Counted from the first letter of the stretch, positions 35,662 to 47,941 are shown. The stretch is DNA of 64,000 bases from Hermatobates lingyangjiaoensis (GCA_026182355.1 JAPFBL010000364.1:248001-312000), one strand, 5' to 3'. A program made the numbers and translations. The notes: generated by a model from the letters alone, not told the origin.

Positions 35662-37142
35662 CTTAAGGGCCGTTTCTTAATGAGGCAATTCTCTTAAACT
35701 TGTTTGACCAGAACTATATTACAATTATCTTGCTATTTATTGCCTTTTTTTTTTTTTAAAACTGACCCGGGTTCCCACATCTGCCTTGTCTTTCTGATAT
35801 TGTTTTTTTTAAAAAAAAAAGAAATTGTAAAATCTAGTTATGACCGAGTTGTTATTTTACATCTTAAAAATATAGTTTAGTAATGAAAAGTAAAACATTG
35901 GGACACATAGCATGCTGCGAACAACTAAATCACACCTAACGCTGAATTATATGTAGCTGACTGTTTCATCAGAACTGAAAAAAGAAGAAATGGAAAAGTA
36001 ATGCGAAAACGGCGCTTGAAGAAACAGTGTAATAGCTTTCTTCAGGGGCTTTCGTTCACATGTAATTGAGGGTTAGGTTTGCTTTAGCAGTTCGCAGGCT
36101 GTTATATGTTTCGAAATGTTTTGCTCTTTATCAGTATTTTAAATTAATGAAACTTATTATAAAAACATATATTTTTAAGAATTAATATAACAACTCGGTC
36201 ACAACTAATTATATTAATTATTCTTGTGTAACACGAATCATGAAATTCACTGGTAATTGCCTCCATTGGAGGGAAAAAGTACAAGTTTTTAGATAAACAA
36301 GGATACTTAGTAAAAGTTGAAATTTTAAGAACCTTCAAGATATTTTCCAAGAAAACATGGAAAATGTTGAAGCATTAAACATTTAGTAAGCAGCAAAAGC
36401 TGTAATTTAATACACATCTAGTTTATGTTCCAAATTTAAAAAAAAAACATCGTTAATACCTTCATCAAAGTAAGAAAAAAAGACAACTTTTATAAAGTAT
36501 ATAAAGCAGTAAATTTTCATAATCGCATATAATTTAAAGAAGAATATTAAAAGTGCATTAAATGGTAACTTCAAATATAATGAACCCAGCACCAGCTAAA
36601 AAGTAGTTGTTTTTACTTATTTTGGTCATTAGAGTTACTATGTAATAAGCTTGAACTAGTTTTGAAAATCTACAATATCGCTTATTGTACGTGGCTTTGC
36701 TCGGAGTGTTAAGTTTTGGTATATAATATGACAATTCCGTCACGAGTAAACACTGAATGTTATGGTGATGGACTTTTAAGTTAACTGCTACAGAGTTAGT
36801 TTCAGCTACTGATTTGTAACTGGAGTCTGGTAGTTGGTACTTTGTTTTTCTTATCTTCAACTCGGACAGCTCTACCTTTAAGAGTTTCTAAATCTCTTTT
36901 ACTCCATATCTTTACGCTGATAAATCCTTGTCTCATTTCTCTTTTTCTTAGAATTATATTTAAAATTTTTTTTTTTCTTATTTTTTAACAGATATAAACT
37001 TCAATGTTTGATTAGCTTCCATTTTTTAGCTTTGATTTTTTTTTTAAAAGAGTATCGTCAAAACTTCATGAAATAAAATTTTGGAGCCAATGTAAATATG
37101 TGATAAATAAATAAAATTTCTTGATAATATTTTTTTTTTCAA
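35661..37142. other. non-coding intron, nothing recognised
   Basis: AT-rich DNA, with short frames that have no motif. Confidence 0.5.
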
Positions 37143-37482
37143 TCAGGGTCAGGTTAGGACAGTGGTAACGTGCTCTCCTCTGAACTGGTGGGTCCAGGGT
37201 TCAATACCCACTCTAACCCTTGATTTATTCACGTAGAAGGTCGGTCAATAAATCTGAGCACGTCGTCCCTCGGAGATTTTAAGCGGTCGGTTCCGATGCT
37301 ATACGATGTCAGGTACTCGATAAAGATCCCTACTCTAAATACACTTGAGTTAGGCAAAATGTAGGACTCCCAGTATAGAATCAATCTTCATTCTATGTTA
37401 TCACAAAGAACTATGGTAGTGTTTGCTGTATCTGTGTTCCCTTGTGAGCGACTGCCACTGCAATCTAACCTAACCCAAGATT
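37143..37482 (+). mobile_element. tRNA-derived SINE with long 3' tail
   Basis: Plus-strand SINE (GGTAACGTGCTCTCCTCTGA head, GTCGTCCCTCGGAG body) whose 3' part after AGAATC continues into ~100 bp (CACAAAGAACTATGG, GAGCGACTGCCACTGCAATC). The inverse of this tail is also present in the copy at 54193-54518, so it is a real subfamily tail. Confidence 0.8.
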
Positions 37483-38437
37483 TCTTGTTTATATCCTCAT
37501 AGAAAATAACTGAAGTAAATAAATGAATGAAAGATGCAACAATCGAATTTCAAATCGACTAAGTGTTTCTAGATTTTCCCTAATGTAATCCTTATATAAA
37601 GGATCAGGTTTAGATTTTTAGATTTTACATTTTAGATTTTGATGTGAATATATTTTACTTAGTACTTAGTATACCTTTTAAAGATTTTGGCAGAACCTCG
37701 ATCTGAAAATTCCGGAATTATTATAAATCTCGTCAAGATGTTCTTCAACACTACCTCTTTAGTTTATCAGTAGCAAACACACGAGGACGACGTATAAAGA
37801 AGTGGTAAAAAAGTGGCTAAAAACGCGATTTTCAATACATTAACATTTGTTTAAATATCATGTAATCCTATTGCTAGAGATTTTTTAAACAAAATTACAC
37901 CCAAGGAGTTTTTCTTTTCTTTTATTTTGAAAATGTATGCAACATTACAAAAACTATGAATACCAGAATTGTGGTTAGAGGTGGTCAGGATTGTACGAAT
38001 TGAAATTGAAAATTACATTTACCTGTTGATCAGCAGCACAGGCACGTCTGTAGTTTTATTTCACCAGAATGAAGTTTATAACAGATAACGCGAGTTTACT
38101 AAAGCCAGGGGTAGCAGGTGTCACTATTGACCGCAAGATGACAGCTGGCTGTTTGTTTAGGGTAATAAGCGATTCAAATAAATTCAAATTTCATCGAATA
38201 TTGGGGGAGAAGTCATGAAAAATGGATCGGTTATAATGGAACAGGCTCTTTTTGCATTCATTAGAATTAATATCGACTTCCATATTGTCTACAAAATTAG
38301 CACAAATTTCAAGTTAAAGAACCAAGTTGAATTATTGAGAGAAATATTATTTCTTTTTGTAAGTCATTTAAAAATTATTTATATCACTAAATCTACATCA
38401 ATCTTAAGAATATTTAATGAGACGACAGAATACCATA
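37483..38437. other. non-coding intron, nothing recognised
   Basis: No repeat or gene recognised; a 100-codon frame at 38215-38517 has no motif and runs into the next hairpin. Confidence 0.5.
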
Positions 38438-38706
38438 TATATATATATATACACTTTTTCGATGAAAATACGATCCGAAATGGACAAATACAGTTCAATG
38501 TACATAAAGAAACATAGAGAAATTAAAAACACAAACTTACAGTCTCTAATTTTCGGTTGAACCGTCTTCGTTTGGAGTCTCCAACCGTCTCTGTACCAGT
38601 GCACTTGGTTTCCCTCTCTTATCTCTCCTGAAGACGGTTCAACCGAAAATTAGAGACTGTAAGTTTGTGTTTTTAATTTCTCTATGTTTCTTTATGTACA
38701 TTGACC

Positions 38707-38712
<6 letters not shown>
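38438..38712. mobile_element. TA-flanked hairpin element, family E
   Basis: The left arm has the ~36-bp tail (about 38452-38488) then CAGTTCAATGTACATAAAGA; the right arm is its inverse, ending TGTACATTGACC, and abuts (TA)n without a tail. Arms of ~75 bp surround a ~100-bp centre. Confidence 0.85.
38624..38656 (+). ncRNA. hammerhead-like motif, family E (best copy)
   Basis: TCTC (38624-38627), CTGAAGA (38628-38634), unpaired C, stem GGT/ACC, GAAA (38645-38648), AT, UA, then GAGA (38653-38656), perfectly complementary to the leading TCTC. A diverged inverse copy is in the left arm (38545-38578). Confidence 0.65.
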
Positions 38713-38743
<31 letters not shown>

Positions 38744-38751
38744 ATATATAT

Positions 38752-38926
38752 CAATGATCAAACCACAATATGGAATGGGAAAACAATACTAAGATCTTTC
38801 AACCGTAACAAGCGGTCAGAGTCAGAGAAGAACGCTTGTTACGGTTGAAAGATCTTAGTCTTGTTTTCCCATTTCATATTGTGATTTGATCATTGATTGT
38901 TATTTCACGTGTTTATGTGAAATCTA
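38752..38926. mobile_element. TA-flanked hairpin element, family A
   Basis: The left arm begins CAATGATCAAACCACAATAT after (TA)n with no tail; the right arm has the complete tail (about 38890-38923). The centre has collapsed: the CTGACGA core is lost in both arms (AGAGTCAGAGAAG). Confidence 0.75.
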
Positions 38927-38929
38927 TAT

Positions 38930-39755
38930 ATATCTGATAAACAAAAATCGATCCGGCAGGACAGATTACACTTAAAATTAACTGTGACACATAGAAAGAC
39001 ACATGCATACATACTTGTGTGCATACATATGTACTTCGAATACGTACATGCCAGAGGTTGACAAACATCTTATGATTATAACAGTTCGTCTTACCCCGTA
39101 ACTCGGTGTTATAACCCAACCGGTTTCACACCATGTGTATTTTCAATGATCTCAGAATCATTCGACAATTTAAATCTAAAATTAATAATAAGAAATTTAA
39201 GTAAAATGTGGCATTATTCCCAATATGGTTGACTAATTATCAGTCCCACTTGAAAATGCATGCATGAAACCGGTTGGGCCAACTGTAACACTGATTCAGG
39301 AGGTTAGAGCATTTATAATAATATGACTAGTATGTTACTTGGAAACTCTGTGAGCCTTTCTGGTCGAAATGATGCCCTTGTACCATCTATAGTGACTAAT
39401 ACTGATTGTTTACGAAAAAAACTTAGTGTCAATCGAAGAACTCCAACTTAAAATATACTAATATCGTTCTATACTGCAGTAGAATATTATGAGCCCTCAG
39501 TGGCTCTTTGAATTGCGATTGTTGTTTTTAACTTGAACAGACGTTGTATTTCTGATGTTTTTGTCCTCTTCTATGCATGAGTGTTCTGATGATGTTTTCT
39601 AACACATTACTTGTGCAATCTGTTATAGTGTGGTATGAACTCATATTGATGTCAAGAATTACGTCTGCACACAAAAAAAGTTTAATATGAAAAACTAACA
39701 ACGAGTTTAGGATATTTAGTGTTCTTCTTCATGTTTACAAAAAAAAGAATATATA
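38930..39755. other. non-coding intron, nothing recognised
   Basis: No repeat or gene recognised. Confidence 0.5.
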
Positions 39756-39762
39756 ATATAAT

Positions 39763-39811
<49 letters not shown>

Positions 39812-39813
<2 letters not shown>

Positions 39814-39945
39814 ATTAAAGTATGCAGCAGCTTCTGCATTAACGACCTTTTTGCTGATGGCCTCGATTTTTCTAACTATCTTCCGGTGATGCTGAGGCAA
39901 CTTCCATATATGCTGGGCCAGAGACATTGAGAAAACCAATATCAA
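39812..39945 (-). pseudogene. PLE ORF N-terminal fragment (family F, left arm)
   Basis: MSLAQHIWKLPQHHRKIVRK, then KKVVNAEAAAYFNS, then the TA tract (NIYIYI). It lacks the CLQEDLLPIYTN tail seen in the right arm. Confidence 0.7.
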
Positions 39946-39980
39946 ACAACTTTAATGGAACACAAAAACACTGGGTTGAA

Positions 39981-40019
39981 ACAAGCTTTCGACCACACAT
40001 TGGTCATCTTCGGGTTAAC
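39981..40019 (-). ncRNA. hammerhead-like motif, family F (left arm)
   Basis: Inverse of the copy at 41787-41826. Confidence 0.5.
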
Positions 40020-40194
40020 TATTTAATTTAATTTCACTACTATTTAATTAATGAATGTTAATATAATTAACTGAAAAGTAATTTTTAAAATTAAACATAA
40101 CAATTTTAACAAATATAAAACAAATGATACAGTGGGTGAGATGAAAACAAAGAGCAGGTTCCAGCAAGGTTGCAACAACATACAGCTTTGCCCC

Positions 40195-40905
40195 TCAATT
40201 GCTATCAACCCTACTGGGCTCTAACTCTCTAACAAATTTAAAACTATTATCGAAAGTAGTACTACTTGGGATCACATTGAGGTCATAATTTTGAATGTTG
40301 AGGTTGGGGTTGACATCTTTGATATAAAGGGCTTCCAGGATAGTTAATCTATCTTTGTCGTTATTATAATGAAGTACCGAAGTTCCATCCACTAACATAC
40401 CCCTGGTGAGTTTAATCCCATGGGCATCCTCTGTATGTTTTTTGGGGGCTCCTGTTGAGAGATGCATGGTCAGACGCCTTGAGAGCTTCGTAGTCGTCAT
40501 CCCAATATACTTCGAATTCAGGGTTGCACACTCCCCTGTTGAACAAGCGTACTGGTATACAAGGTGACTGCGTTGATGCTCCGGGGTGTCGACTTTCGGT
40601 TTATTTGAAAGCACAAGGTCACTGGTCTTCTTATTCTTATAATATATTCTTAACTGTAATCTATCTATTTCATTGGTTGGCTTTACGTTATCCTTTATTA
40701 ACTTGTGGAGGGCTCTTTCATCTTGTTTGTATTCATTGTGCATATATGCACGGTAGTAGAGGGTAAGTGACTCACCAGGGGCTGGAGGCTCTACATTACT
40801 GGTATACCATTTATCCAGGAACGACTTTATTGCCTTCATTACTTCAGCGTTAGAGTATCCATTGTTAATTAGTACCTGCGTTGAATTCGAAAATAGTTGC
40901 GTACC
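40195..40905 (-). pseudogene. PLE C-terminal region with complete GIY-YIG endonuclease (left arm)
   Basis: Inverse of the right-arm copy; the shared protein begins at NSTQVLINNGYS. The first dozen residues of the open frame come from the central spacer and are not PLE. See 40919-41609 for domain detail. Confidence 0.85.
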
Positions 40906-40918
40906 AAGAGATCGAAAA

Positions 40919-41609
40919 TTCAACGCAGGTACTAATTAACAATGGATACTCTAACGCTGAAGTAATGAAGGCAATAAAGTCGTTCCTGGATAAATGGTAT
41001 ACCAGTAATGTAGAGCCTCCAGCCCCTGGTGAGTCACTTACCCTCTACTACCGTGCATATATGCACAATGAATACAAACAAGATGAAAGAGCCCTCCACA
41101 AGTTAATAAAGGATAACGTAAAGCCAACCAATGAAATAGATAGATTACAGTTAAGAATATATTATAAGAATAAGAAGACCAGTGACCTTGTGCTTTCAAA
41201 TAAACCGAAAGTCGACACCCCGGAGCATCAACGCAGTCACCTTGTATACCAGTACGCTTGTTCAACAGGGGAGTGTGCAACCCTGAATTCGAAGTATATT
41301 GGGATGACGACTACGAAGCTCTCAAGGCGTCTGACCATGCATCTCTCAACAGGAGCCCCCAAAAAACATACAGAGGATGCCCATGGGATTAAACTCACCA
41401 GGGGTATGTTAGTGGATGGAACTTCGGTACTTCATTATAATAACGACAAAGATAGATTAACTATCCTGGAAGCCCTTTATATCAAAGATGTCAACCCCAA
41501 CCTCAACATTCAAAATTATGACCTCAATGTGATCCCAAGTAGTACTACTTTCGATAATAGTTTTAAATTTGTTAGAGAGTTAGAGCCCAGTAGGGTTGAT
41601 AGCAATTGA
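40919..41609 (+). pseudogene. PLE C-terminal region with complete GIY-YIG endonuclease (right arm)
   Basis: 5'-truncated PLE ORF. Numbering from the frame start at 40881, residues ~15-110 are a thumb/linker-like region (GYSNAEVMKAIKSFLDKWY, then RLQLRIYYKNKKTSDLVL). Residues ~122-210 are a GIY-YIG nuclease: VYQY (GIY position, ~122-125), Cys127 and Cys132, YIG at 139-141, SRR at 148-150, His154, His163/His168 (a CCHH zinc-binding pattern known in PLE nucleases) and Glu197 in ILEALYI as the presumed catalytic acid. The domain nicks DNA for target-primed reverse transcription. The nuclease part is undamaged, suggesting a recent insertion, but the reverse transcriptase core is absent, so it is not autonomous. 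Confidence 0.88.
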
Positions 41610-41786
41610 GGGGCAAAGCTGTATGTTGTTGCAACCTTGCTGGAACCTGCTCTTTGTTTTCATCTCACCCACTGTATCATTTGTTTTATAATTTGTTAAA
41701 ATTGTTATGTTTAATTTTAAAAATTACTTTTCAGTTAATTATATTAACATTCATTAATTAAATAGTAGTGAAATTAAATTAAATAG

Positions 41787-41826
41787 TTAACCCGAAGATG
41801 ACCAATGTGTGGTCGAAAGCTTGTTT
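41787..41826 (+). ncRNA. hammerhead-like motif, family F (right arm)
   Basis: AAC, CCGAAGA (C at the U4 position), unpaired T, stem II GACC/GGTC with loop AATGTGT, GAAA, GC, UU, then GUU pairing with AAC. It lies ~180 bp after the PLE stop and ~50 bp before the next ORF start. Confidence 0.55.
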
Positions 41827-41859
41827 CAACCCAGTGTTTTTGTGTTCCATTAAAGTTGT

Positions 41860-42029
41860 TTGATATTGGTTTTCTCAATGTCTCTGGCCCAGCATATATG
41901 GAAGTTGCCTCAGCATCACCGGAAGATAGTTAGAAAAATCGAGGCCATCAGCAAAAAGGTCGTTAATGCAGAAGCTGCTGCATACGTTAATTCCATTTGT
42001 CTTCAAGAAGATTTGCTGCCCATTTATAC

Positions 42030-42034
<5 letters not shown>
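41860..42034 (+). pseudogene. PLE ORF N-terminal fragment (family F, right arm)
   Basis: The first ATG of the PLE peptide is at 41878. It runs through VNSICLQEDLLPIYTNI into the TA tract (YIYIYI). Same start architecture as families C and H despite different sequence. Confidence 0.7.
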
Positions 42035-42074
<40 letters not shown>

Positions 42075-42149
42075 TATATATATAAAAAAAAATGTATATT
42101 TATGGAAAAATGTATTTTATATAAATGTAAAAATGTAAATTATGTAAAA

Positions 42150-42467
42150 ATGTATATATATATATATATATATATTTATATCTGCGAGCATTAAGAACCA
42201 ATCAAGGTTCTTAATTTATTAAGGTTCAGGATTAACTAAGTCATTTTTATACTAATTCCCTTGTTAAAACCGCACTGATGTAATTCAACTCACAGATATG
42301 TGTATTTTTTTCTTTTTTTTTAGATGTAAACCTGTAGGGACTAAGTGTTTGAAACGCGCTGTTAAACTTTTTTTATGTGGAGACGAAATTTTTTAGCCCC
42401 CCCCCCCCCCATATTTTGTTCTCTTCAATGCATGAGCTTTCTGATGATGTTGTCATGATCTGTGCAG
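42150..42467. other. TA tract, polyC run and family G relic before the channel exon
   Basis: (TA)n near 42150-42175, a family-G relic at about 42333-42362 (GACTAAGTGTTTGAAACGCG), a run of C near 42399-42411, then the branch/acceptor region of the exon at 42468. Confidence 0.6.
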
Positions 42468-42601
42468 ATGGCTGATGATTTCATCTTTGCCTTCTTTGCC
42501 CTGGAAATGTCCATTAAAATGATCGCCATGGGTATCTACGGACGAGGCGCATATCTCGAAGATTCCTGGAACAGGCTAGATTTCTTTATTGTCGTTGCAG
42601 G
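42468..42601 (+). CDS. Ca-alpha1T: T-type calcium channel alpha1 exon, domain I S2-S3
   Basis: Second recognisable channel exon. It reads [20 protein letters not shown] (helix IS2 with its acidic residues), then a short linker and [13 protein letters not shown] (helix IS3 with the conserved Asp). The acceptor is TGTGCAG ending at 42467 and the donor is GTAAGC at 42602. It joins the exon at 19360 in phase 0 (ILQ then MADDF) and leaves two bases of a Gly codon for the next exon. The intron before it is about 23.0 kb and contains the large PLE palindrome, which ends only about 0.4 kb upstream of this acceptor. No stop or frameshift is present. Confidence 0.96.
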
Positions 42602-42959
42602 GTAAGCATTTAAATTATTTTGGTTTTTCTTAACCTTATTGTTCTCTTGTATATACTTTAAACCGATGTGTATAAATAACAGAAATAACAGAGCAAGGAG
42701 CCAAAACGTTTGCTAAAAAGGTTGAACAACAAATATTTAACAAATTGTTGAGGTGTGAATGATGTTTACTTCTGTAACCAGCTAACTTGAGGCCTCATAA
42801 ATATGTAGTTTGAGCTGCTATAGAATGTAAAGAGGAATTGTTTCAAGAATTTATATTAAAGTTTTAATTATATGTTTGGTTCCTTTGCTGTTTTCTAACA
42901 CTCAAAGCCATAAGTACAAACCATAAAGCAGTATATTACGATCAGTTTTTAATTTTATG

Positions 42960-43700
42960 CAATACCTTACAGTTTAATCTTACTGTGCCTTACAACCAAA
43001 AGTTTCAGAAGAATTTTGTCGTCCCCTCCGAAGAGGGTAATGGCCGTTACCCCGCGACCAGGGCTTGCAACTGGTAGTTCATTGGACCTCATCAGGGCCT
43101 CATTACGGGGAGTCTTTAGTACCTTAGTAAAAGACTCATAGAAAGATTGCAAATCTCTTGTTGACTAAACGCCACCTTGTCTGTGCAAATGTGTGCTAGA
43201 GAGCCTTTAAGGTCTCTCTATTCGTAAGATAAATGGACTCAAAGGGGGTGGTATCTAATCGTCTCCACTCTGAGATCCCGTCAAAAGCCAGAGTCTCTGC
43301 CAGGCAAGTACCAGTTGTCCAGTCCATTCAGCTGAGTTTATAGCCCGTTCCCACTGGTAGTTGTTTGGGGTCTCTAGCTCCCCGATATACTAAGCAGGTA
43401 TCCTCCCGAGAAGTTACTGATTCTCACACGGCGACCACAGGGGTCTACCCAATTTGGGTGAGCCACTATGAGTCCAACCTCAGAGGCGGGATGGAGAGAA
43501 AACCCTTAATCGGCCCCCGCCGCCCGTTGTACAGACTTATTTTAAGAGTTTCGGTTAAACTCCGAACTGATGGTCCTACTGAACCTGTTCAGCTGTAGGT
43601 AGGATCAGTGGCCTTTGTAGCCCCTGGTTCAAAGAGACTGTGGATACAAAGCCAATGCAGCCAATAGTAGAACTGCATGGCCCCACTAGTCGTGGAGGCT
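42960..43700. other. GC-rich block, possible retrotransposon UTR
   Basis: About 700 bp of clearly higher GC than the surrounding intron (for example TCGGCCCCCGCCGCCCGTTG). Frames at 42967-43152 (minus) and 43365-43598 (plus) show no recognisable domain. It may be the untranslated part of a non-LTR retrotransposon; unproven. A comparable block is at 55150-55690. Confidence 0.4.
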
Positions 43701-45130
43701 GAAAAAAGCAAAATAACCAAAAGGAACGACAACTTGATAAGCATATAGCAGATGTTTTTTTTTAGTCTAGTCCTTGGAAATATTTTTCACATGAACCAAG
43801 CGTTGTTGAAAAGTTTTTGTAATACTGCTTCAAAGTATTATACCGATTGGCGATTCAAAAAGAACTTATATGTGGGAACAGTGAAATTTGAAATGGAGGT
43901 CACAGTTTGAAACTTTAATCTAAAAACTATGTAAACATCAGAGAGAAATATTAAACAAATACCATTTCCACGTTTTACTCCAAGGTATGTCAGGTTTTCT
44001 AAAATATTATTGTACTTCATCAGTTCATCAGAATATTTATATTCTGTTTTATAACTATTATATTAGGGCAAAGTATGGTCACATTGACCTAAAGATCATT
44101 ATGTTAATTATAAAAGAATATATTTATTATAGCCGTGATAAAGTGAAAATGGCAAAAATAAACTAATAGAACAAACTTCTGCTTCATTTATTTATACAAA
44201 TATAAAAAATTAACAACTGAACAATATATACTATTTTATGATTTGTATTTATGGCTTTGGAAAACTGCAAAGGAATCAAATATATAATCAAAACTTTAAT
44301 ATAGAATCTTGAAACACTTCCTCTCCCCATTCTGTACACATCTGAACCAATATTACGAGACAATAGGGATCTTCTACCTATGAGGCCCATTTTTTTGTAA
44401 AATATCAACTTGATCCATCAAAGATTCTGGACCGTAACGTGGTAACAAGCATGCTAACACACTCATCCACCCACACACACACATACACACAGACATCAAC
44501 GAAAAAACTTCATAAAATGACTTTTGGGACCTCAAAACATATAATTCCGTCAAAATTTCGAGATCGAATTTTTTCATGATCACTATACTTTACTTATAGT
44601 AAAGTAAAAATATCAAAAAAAAAATTTCATAAAATATATCTAACTGATATGAACAGATACTATGTATATATGTATATGTATATTCTGTATATACTATGAA
44701 TTAAATTGCACACCTCTCTTAATTTATATAATTTTTAGGTGATACTAAAGGAAAATTTGAAACAGAAACAAATACGAAAACTTTTAAGATTTTTCTTTAA
44801 GGTAGGGCTTAAGGTCTAAATTTTTGGAAAAAAAACATTTCAATCAAATAATTATTGAATATTTTTGCTATAAAACTATTGTATTGATTGTTTTGAGGTT
44901 TACTAGTATGTTTTCCTTATTGTGAAATTAGTTAATACTTTTTAATAAATTTATTTTTAATAGGCGTACAACAGTTTAAGTATATGATAAAAAGCTGAAG
45001 CTTGGAGTATTTTATACAAATAATATATAGATCAATGATGGCGAAGCTATGACACGCGAGTTAGTGTTGACCCGCTACCTCATTTATGGTGACACGCATC
45101 TTCAAAGGAAGATATCAAAAATATCAAAAA
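43701..45130. other. non-coding intron with a possible DNA-transposon relic
   Basis: 44120-44170 resembles the inner end of the outer inverted repeat at 25916 (TATTATAGCCGTGATAAAG). Otherwise nothing recognised. Confidence 0.4.
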
Positions 45131-45285
45131 TAGGGAAAACCGTCATACGTCGTACGATGTTCTTGTCGTTGGAGCGTTTTCGGACGAAGTCCATCTTCAA
45201 TCGCAACTCGCAACGAAGGTGGACTACGTCCGAAAACCCTCCAACGACTCCAAGAACACCGCACGAGGTATGACGGTTTTCCCTA
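45131..45285. mobile_element. foldback element, ~155 bp palindrome
   Basis: TAGGGAAAACCGTCATACGT at the left is inverted at the right end (GTATGACGGTTTTCCCTA). Inside, CGTTTTCGGACGAAGTCCAT pairs with GTGGACTACGTCCGAAAACC. Most of the element folds into one hairpin with a loop near 45195-45215. A half copy lies at 59727-59790. Confidence 0.8.
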
Positions 45286-46369
45286 TTTCTATTCTAATTA
45301 CTACATAATTGAAATATGTGTCTCTCATAAAAGCCAAAATTTGTTAATAATAATAATAGTAATCCTGTAAATAATAATTAATGGACTATTTCTGAAACTA
45401 GAGGTGCATGTGCAAGTACAATGATATTGGGTAACAAATATACGTATTAAAAACATTTTAACATGTTCTTTTAATATAGTTATTAATATAGAAACGCTAC
45501 ATTATGGTTTCATAATTTTGGTTTTTCTATTTTAAATGACATTAAAGAAATAATTTACTTACAAAAATTATAAATTTTGATATTTTCATTTTAGTTTTTA
45601 CTTTTGCGATGTGTGACACGCCACGAGACTTGTGTGTCGATTTTTCAAAATGTTGAGACGCCCAACTGAAATGGCTTGCCATCACTGGTATATTCGTAGA
45701 TCATCGACTGTTGTATCTCGTTTAGGAGACTGTTATCGTTAGCACAGTACTCAAGAGAATATGCTGAATCGGTTATTACTTTAGATGGTGACTTATTGAT
45801 GTTTTTTAGGCAGTTTTTTTTTTTGAAAGTGAAGAAAGGAAATCAGGAACAGAAGTGTTCTCTGTTTGATGCAATTTGAGATCTGTCACTCTGCCACAAG
45901 CTATCAACATGCCAATTCTAAAAACATCTCCCAATGCTTTTTATAAGAACCCGGTCTCTTTATCCTTGCTCTTTACGCCTGTAGATCTATAACCTATTGT
46001 GGTTACTAACATAACTGAAAACCTCCATACCACATTTATGTCGTTATGGTTTCCTGACTATTTAGACGTTATATTGAGTTCAAAGCAAGTTGTTTTCTCA
46101 AGAAACCTATTCATGTGATGTAAGGCTTAAAATTGCCAAGTATGTCAAAATCAATTTCCAAATAAAGTAATAATTATTTGAAACTTCTACAAAATGATAT
46201 TATGATAATACTAAAGGCATCAAATCTATTAAGTATTAGGGAATAATGATCTATTATGCTTAAAATATGGTTTAAGGAAATTTAAGATATCAATTTTTTT
46301 TACCGTTGACATAGTTCTAAGTTCTGAAAAACAATTCTGTTAGAGCTAGTAACCTACTAAGGTAAGTAA

Positions 46370-46446
46370 GCTAAGTCAGCTTATGAAGCTAGTAAGCTAC
46401 TAAGGAGAGTAAGCTAAGTCAGCCTACGAAGCTAGTAAGCTACGTA
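46370..46446. repeat. short tandem duplication
   Basis: Two imperfect direct copies (~57 bp period) of GAGTAAGCTAAGTCAGC and GAAGCTAGTAAGCTAC. Confidence 0.75.
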
Positions 46447-47940
46447 GCAGTTTGTCATTGTACGATTGGTTTATACTTTTTTTACTTAGTTCCATTACTT
46501 TTTTACAATTTATAATATACAAATAATATAATATTCTTGTATATAATATAATAATATAAAAATAATGTAATAGGTATATATATATATAATATACAAATAA
46601 TTATCTTTTATACTTAAAATATGGTTTAAGAAAATTTAGGTATAATTTTTTTATCATTGAGTTATTTCTAAGCCCTTACAAACAATTGTGTTAAAGCTAT
46701 AACCCAGACTGTACATTGTTTGCACAGGCAGACAGTATGCAGAATTGTATGATTTATTTATATTTTTTTCTCCTCGTTTATCGTGTTGTATTCTTTTGAG
46801 TAGATGGCAATCGTTTTTTTGGTGATAATATTGGTTAACAATTTGAGCAATGTCCCCACCCCCAACCTATTCTGGAATAATTTTTGCCTGCTGAATTATA
46901 GTTTCTCTATGAAGATGCTGAAATTTCAGCTGTAACACAATAGTAGGACTAATAATATATTTGTCATAATGTCAGGCATTGTTTTAATAATTTTGTTCTA
47001 CTCTAATTATATGACAAAAGAATCCTTTAAATAAAGCAGCTCTTATGCTAGCTTTGTTGGAAATAATTCAAGCAAATAAAGTATGATGACGTGGCTGTTA
47101 AAGTGTTTCACACTGTCACATCGCACTGTTAAGTGCAGCGAGGCATAAACTGCTGTGAAACAAGACGCTGAGTGCTCCTAGGACAGTCATGTCTTGTTCC
47201 CATCTTGTTCTCAAATGATAAATTTTTTAATCAGTATCATTCCTAACGTCTATTTATAAATATATTTTATTCATCTTGTATTGGTTCAGTTAAATCATCT
47301 GTCATTTCTATCCATTATATGTAGCCATTTATTTTACAAAAACATACAACTTGTTAATAAAATAACATACCAAAAAGGCATCAAAATGTCATATTCTAAG
47401 ACATCGTGTTTCAAAAGAATCGAAACTTCAACCCCAGTAGAAGTTGTGATTTCTAGAGATATCTGGTTTGGAAGCTCATCAAATCAATAAACTTCTATAT
47501 CTTGATTCTTCTATATATTGAATGACAAATACAGTAGAACCTCGCGGTAGAAGTTTAATTCGTTCCCAGACCATGCTGGTATTGTAATTTACTCGTATTT
47601 AGAAGTAATTTTTTGCATTGAGATTAATATGAAAATGCCGTTTAGTTTAATTTTTATCCCCGAAATGTCGTTTTAAAGTTTATTTTTTAAAAATAAAAGG
47701 TACAATTCGAAAAAATAAACAATACTTTACATATAGTATTAATATATTATTTGAACAATAGTGGATGCAAGAAATAATCATGTTTATTAATCTATCAAAC
47801 TTCAAATGGAGAGAATCTAGGCGTCAGGAAAACGGTCGCTTGTACTACGAATTTTTACTCATCTTGTAAGACAAAAATTCTAACGAATGGTTCCTCGTAA
47901 AGCAAATTACTCGTTCAAGCAGTAACTCGCAAGGAGTACT
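46447..47940. other. non-coding intron, nothing recognised
   Basis: AT-rich DNA with a short TA run near 46575. The frame at 47281-47490 has no motif. Confidence 0.5.
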
Positions 47941-47941
47941 C

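Larger units (their letters stand above)
39756..42084. mobile_element. large PLE palindrome, family F, ~1.08-kb arms in (TA)n
   Basis: Left arm about 39809-40887 and right arm about 40917-41998 are almost identical inverses around a ~30-bp spacer; the encoded endonuclease segments are identical through their shared part. From the centre outward each arm reads: C-terminal part of the PLE ORF with a complete GIY-YIG domain, stop, ~200-bp untranslated region with a hammerhead-like motif, start of the next PLE ORF, (TA)n. It thus carries two head-to-tail unit junctions facing away from each other. The right arm has the ~38-bp tail (about 41996-42034); the left does not. Confidence 0.93.
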
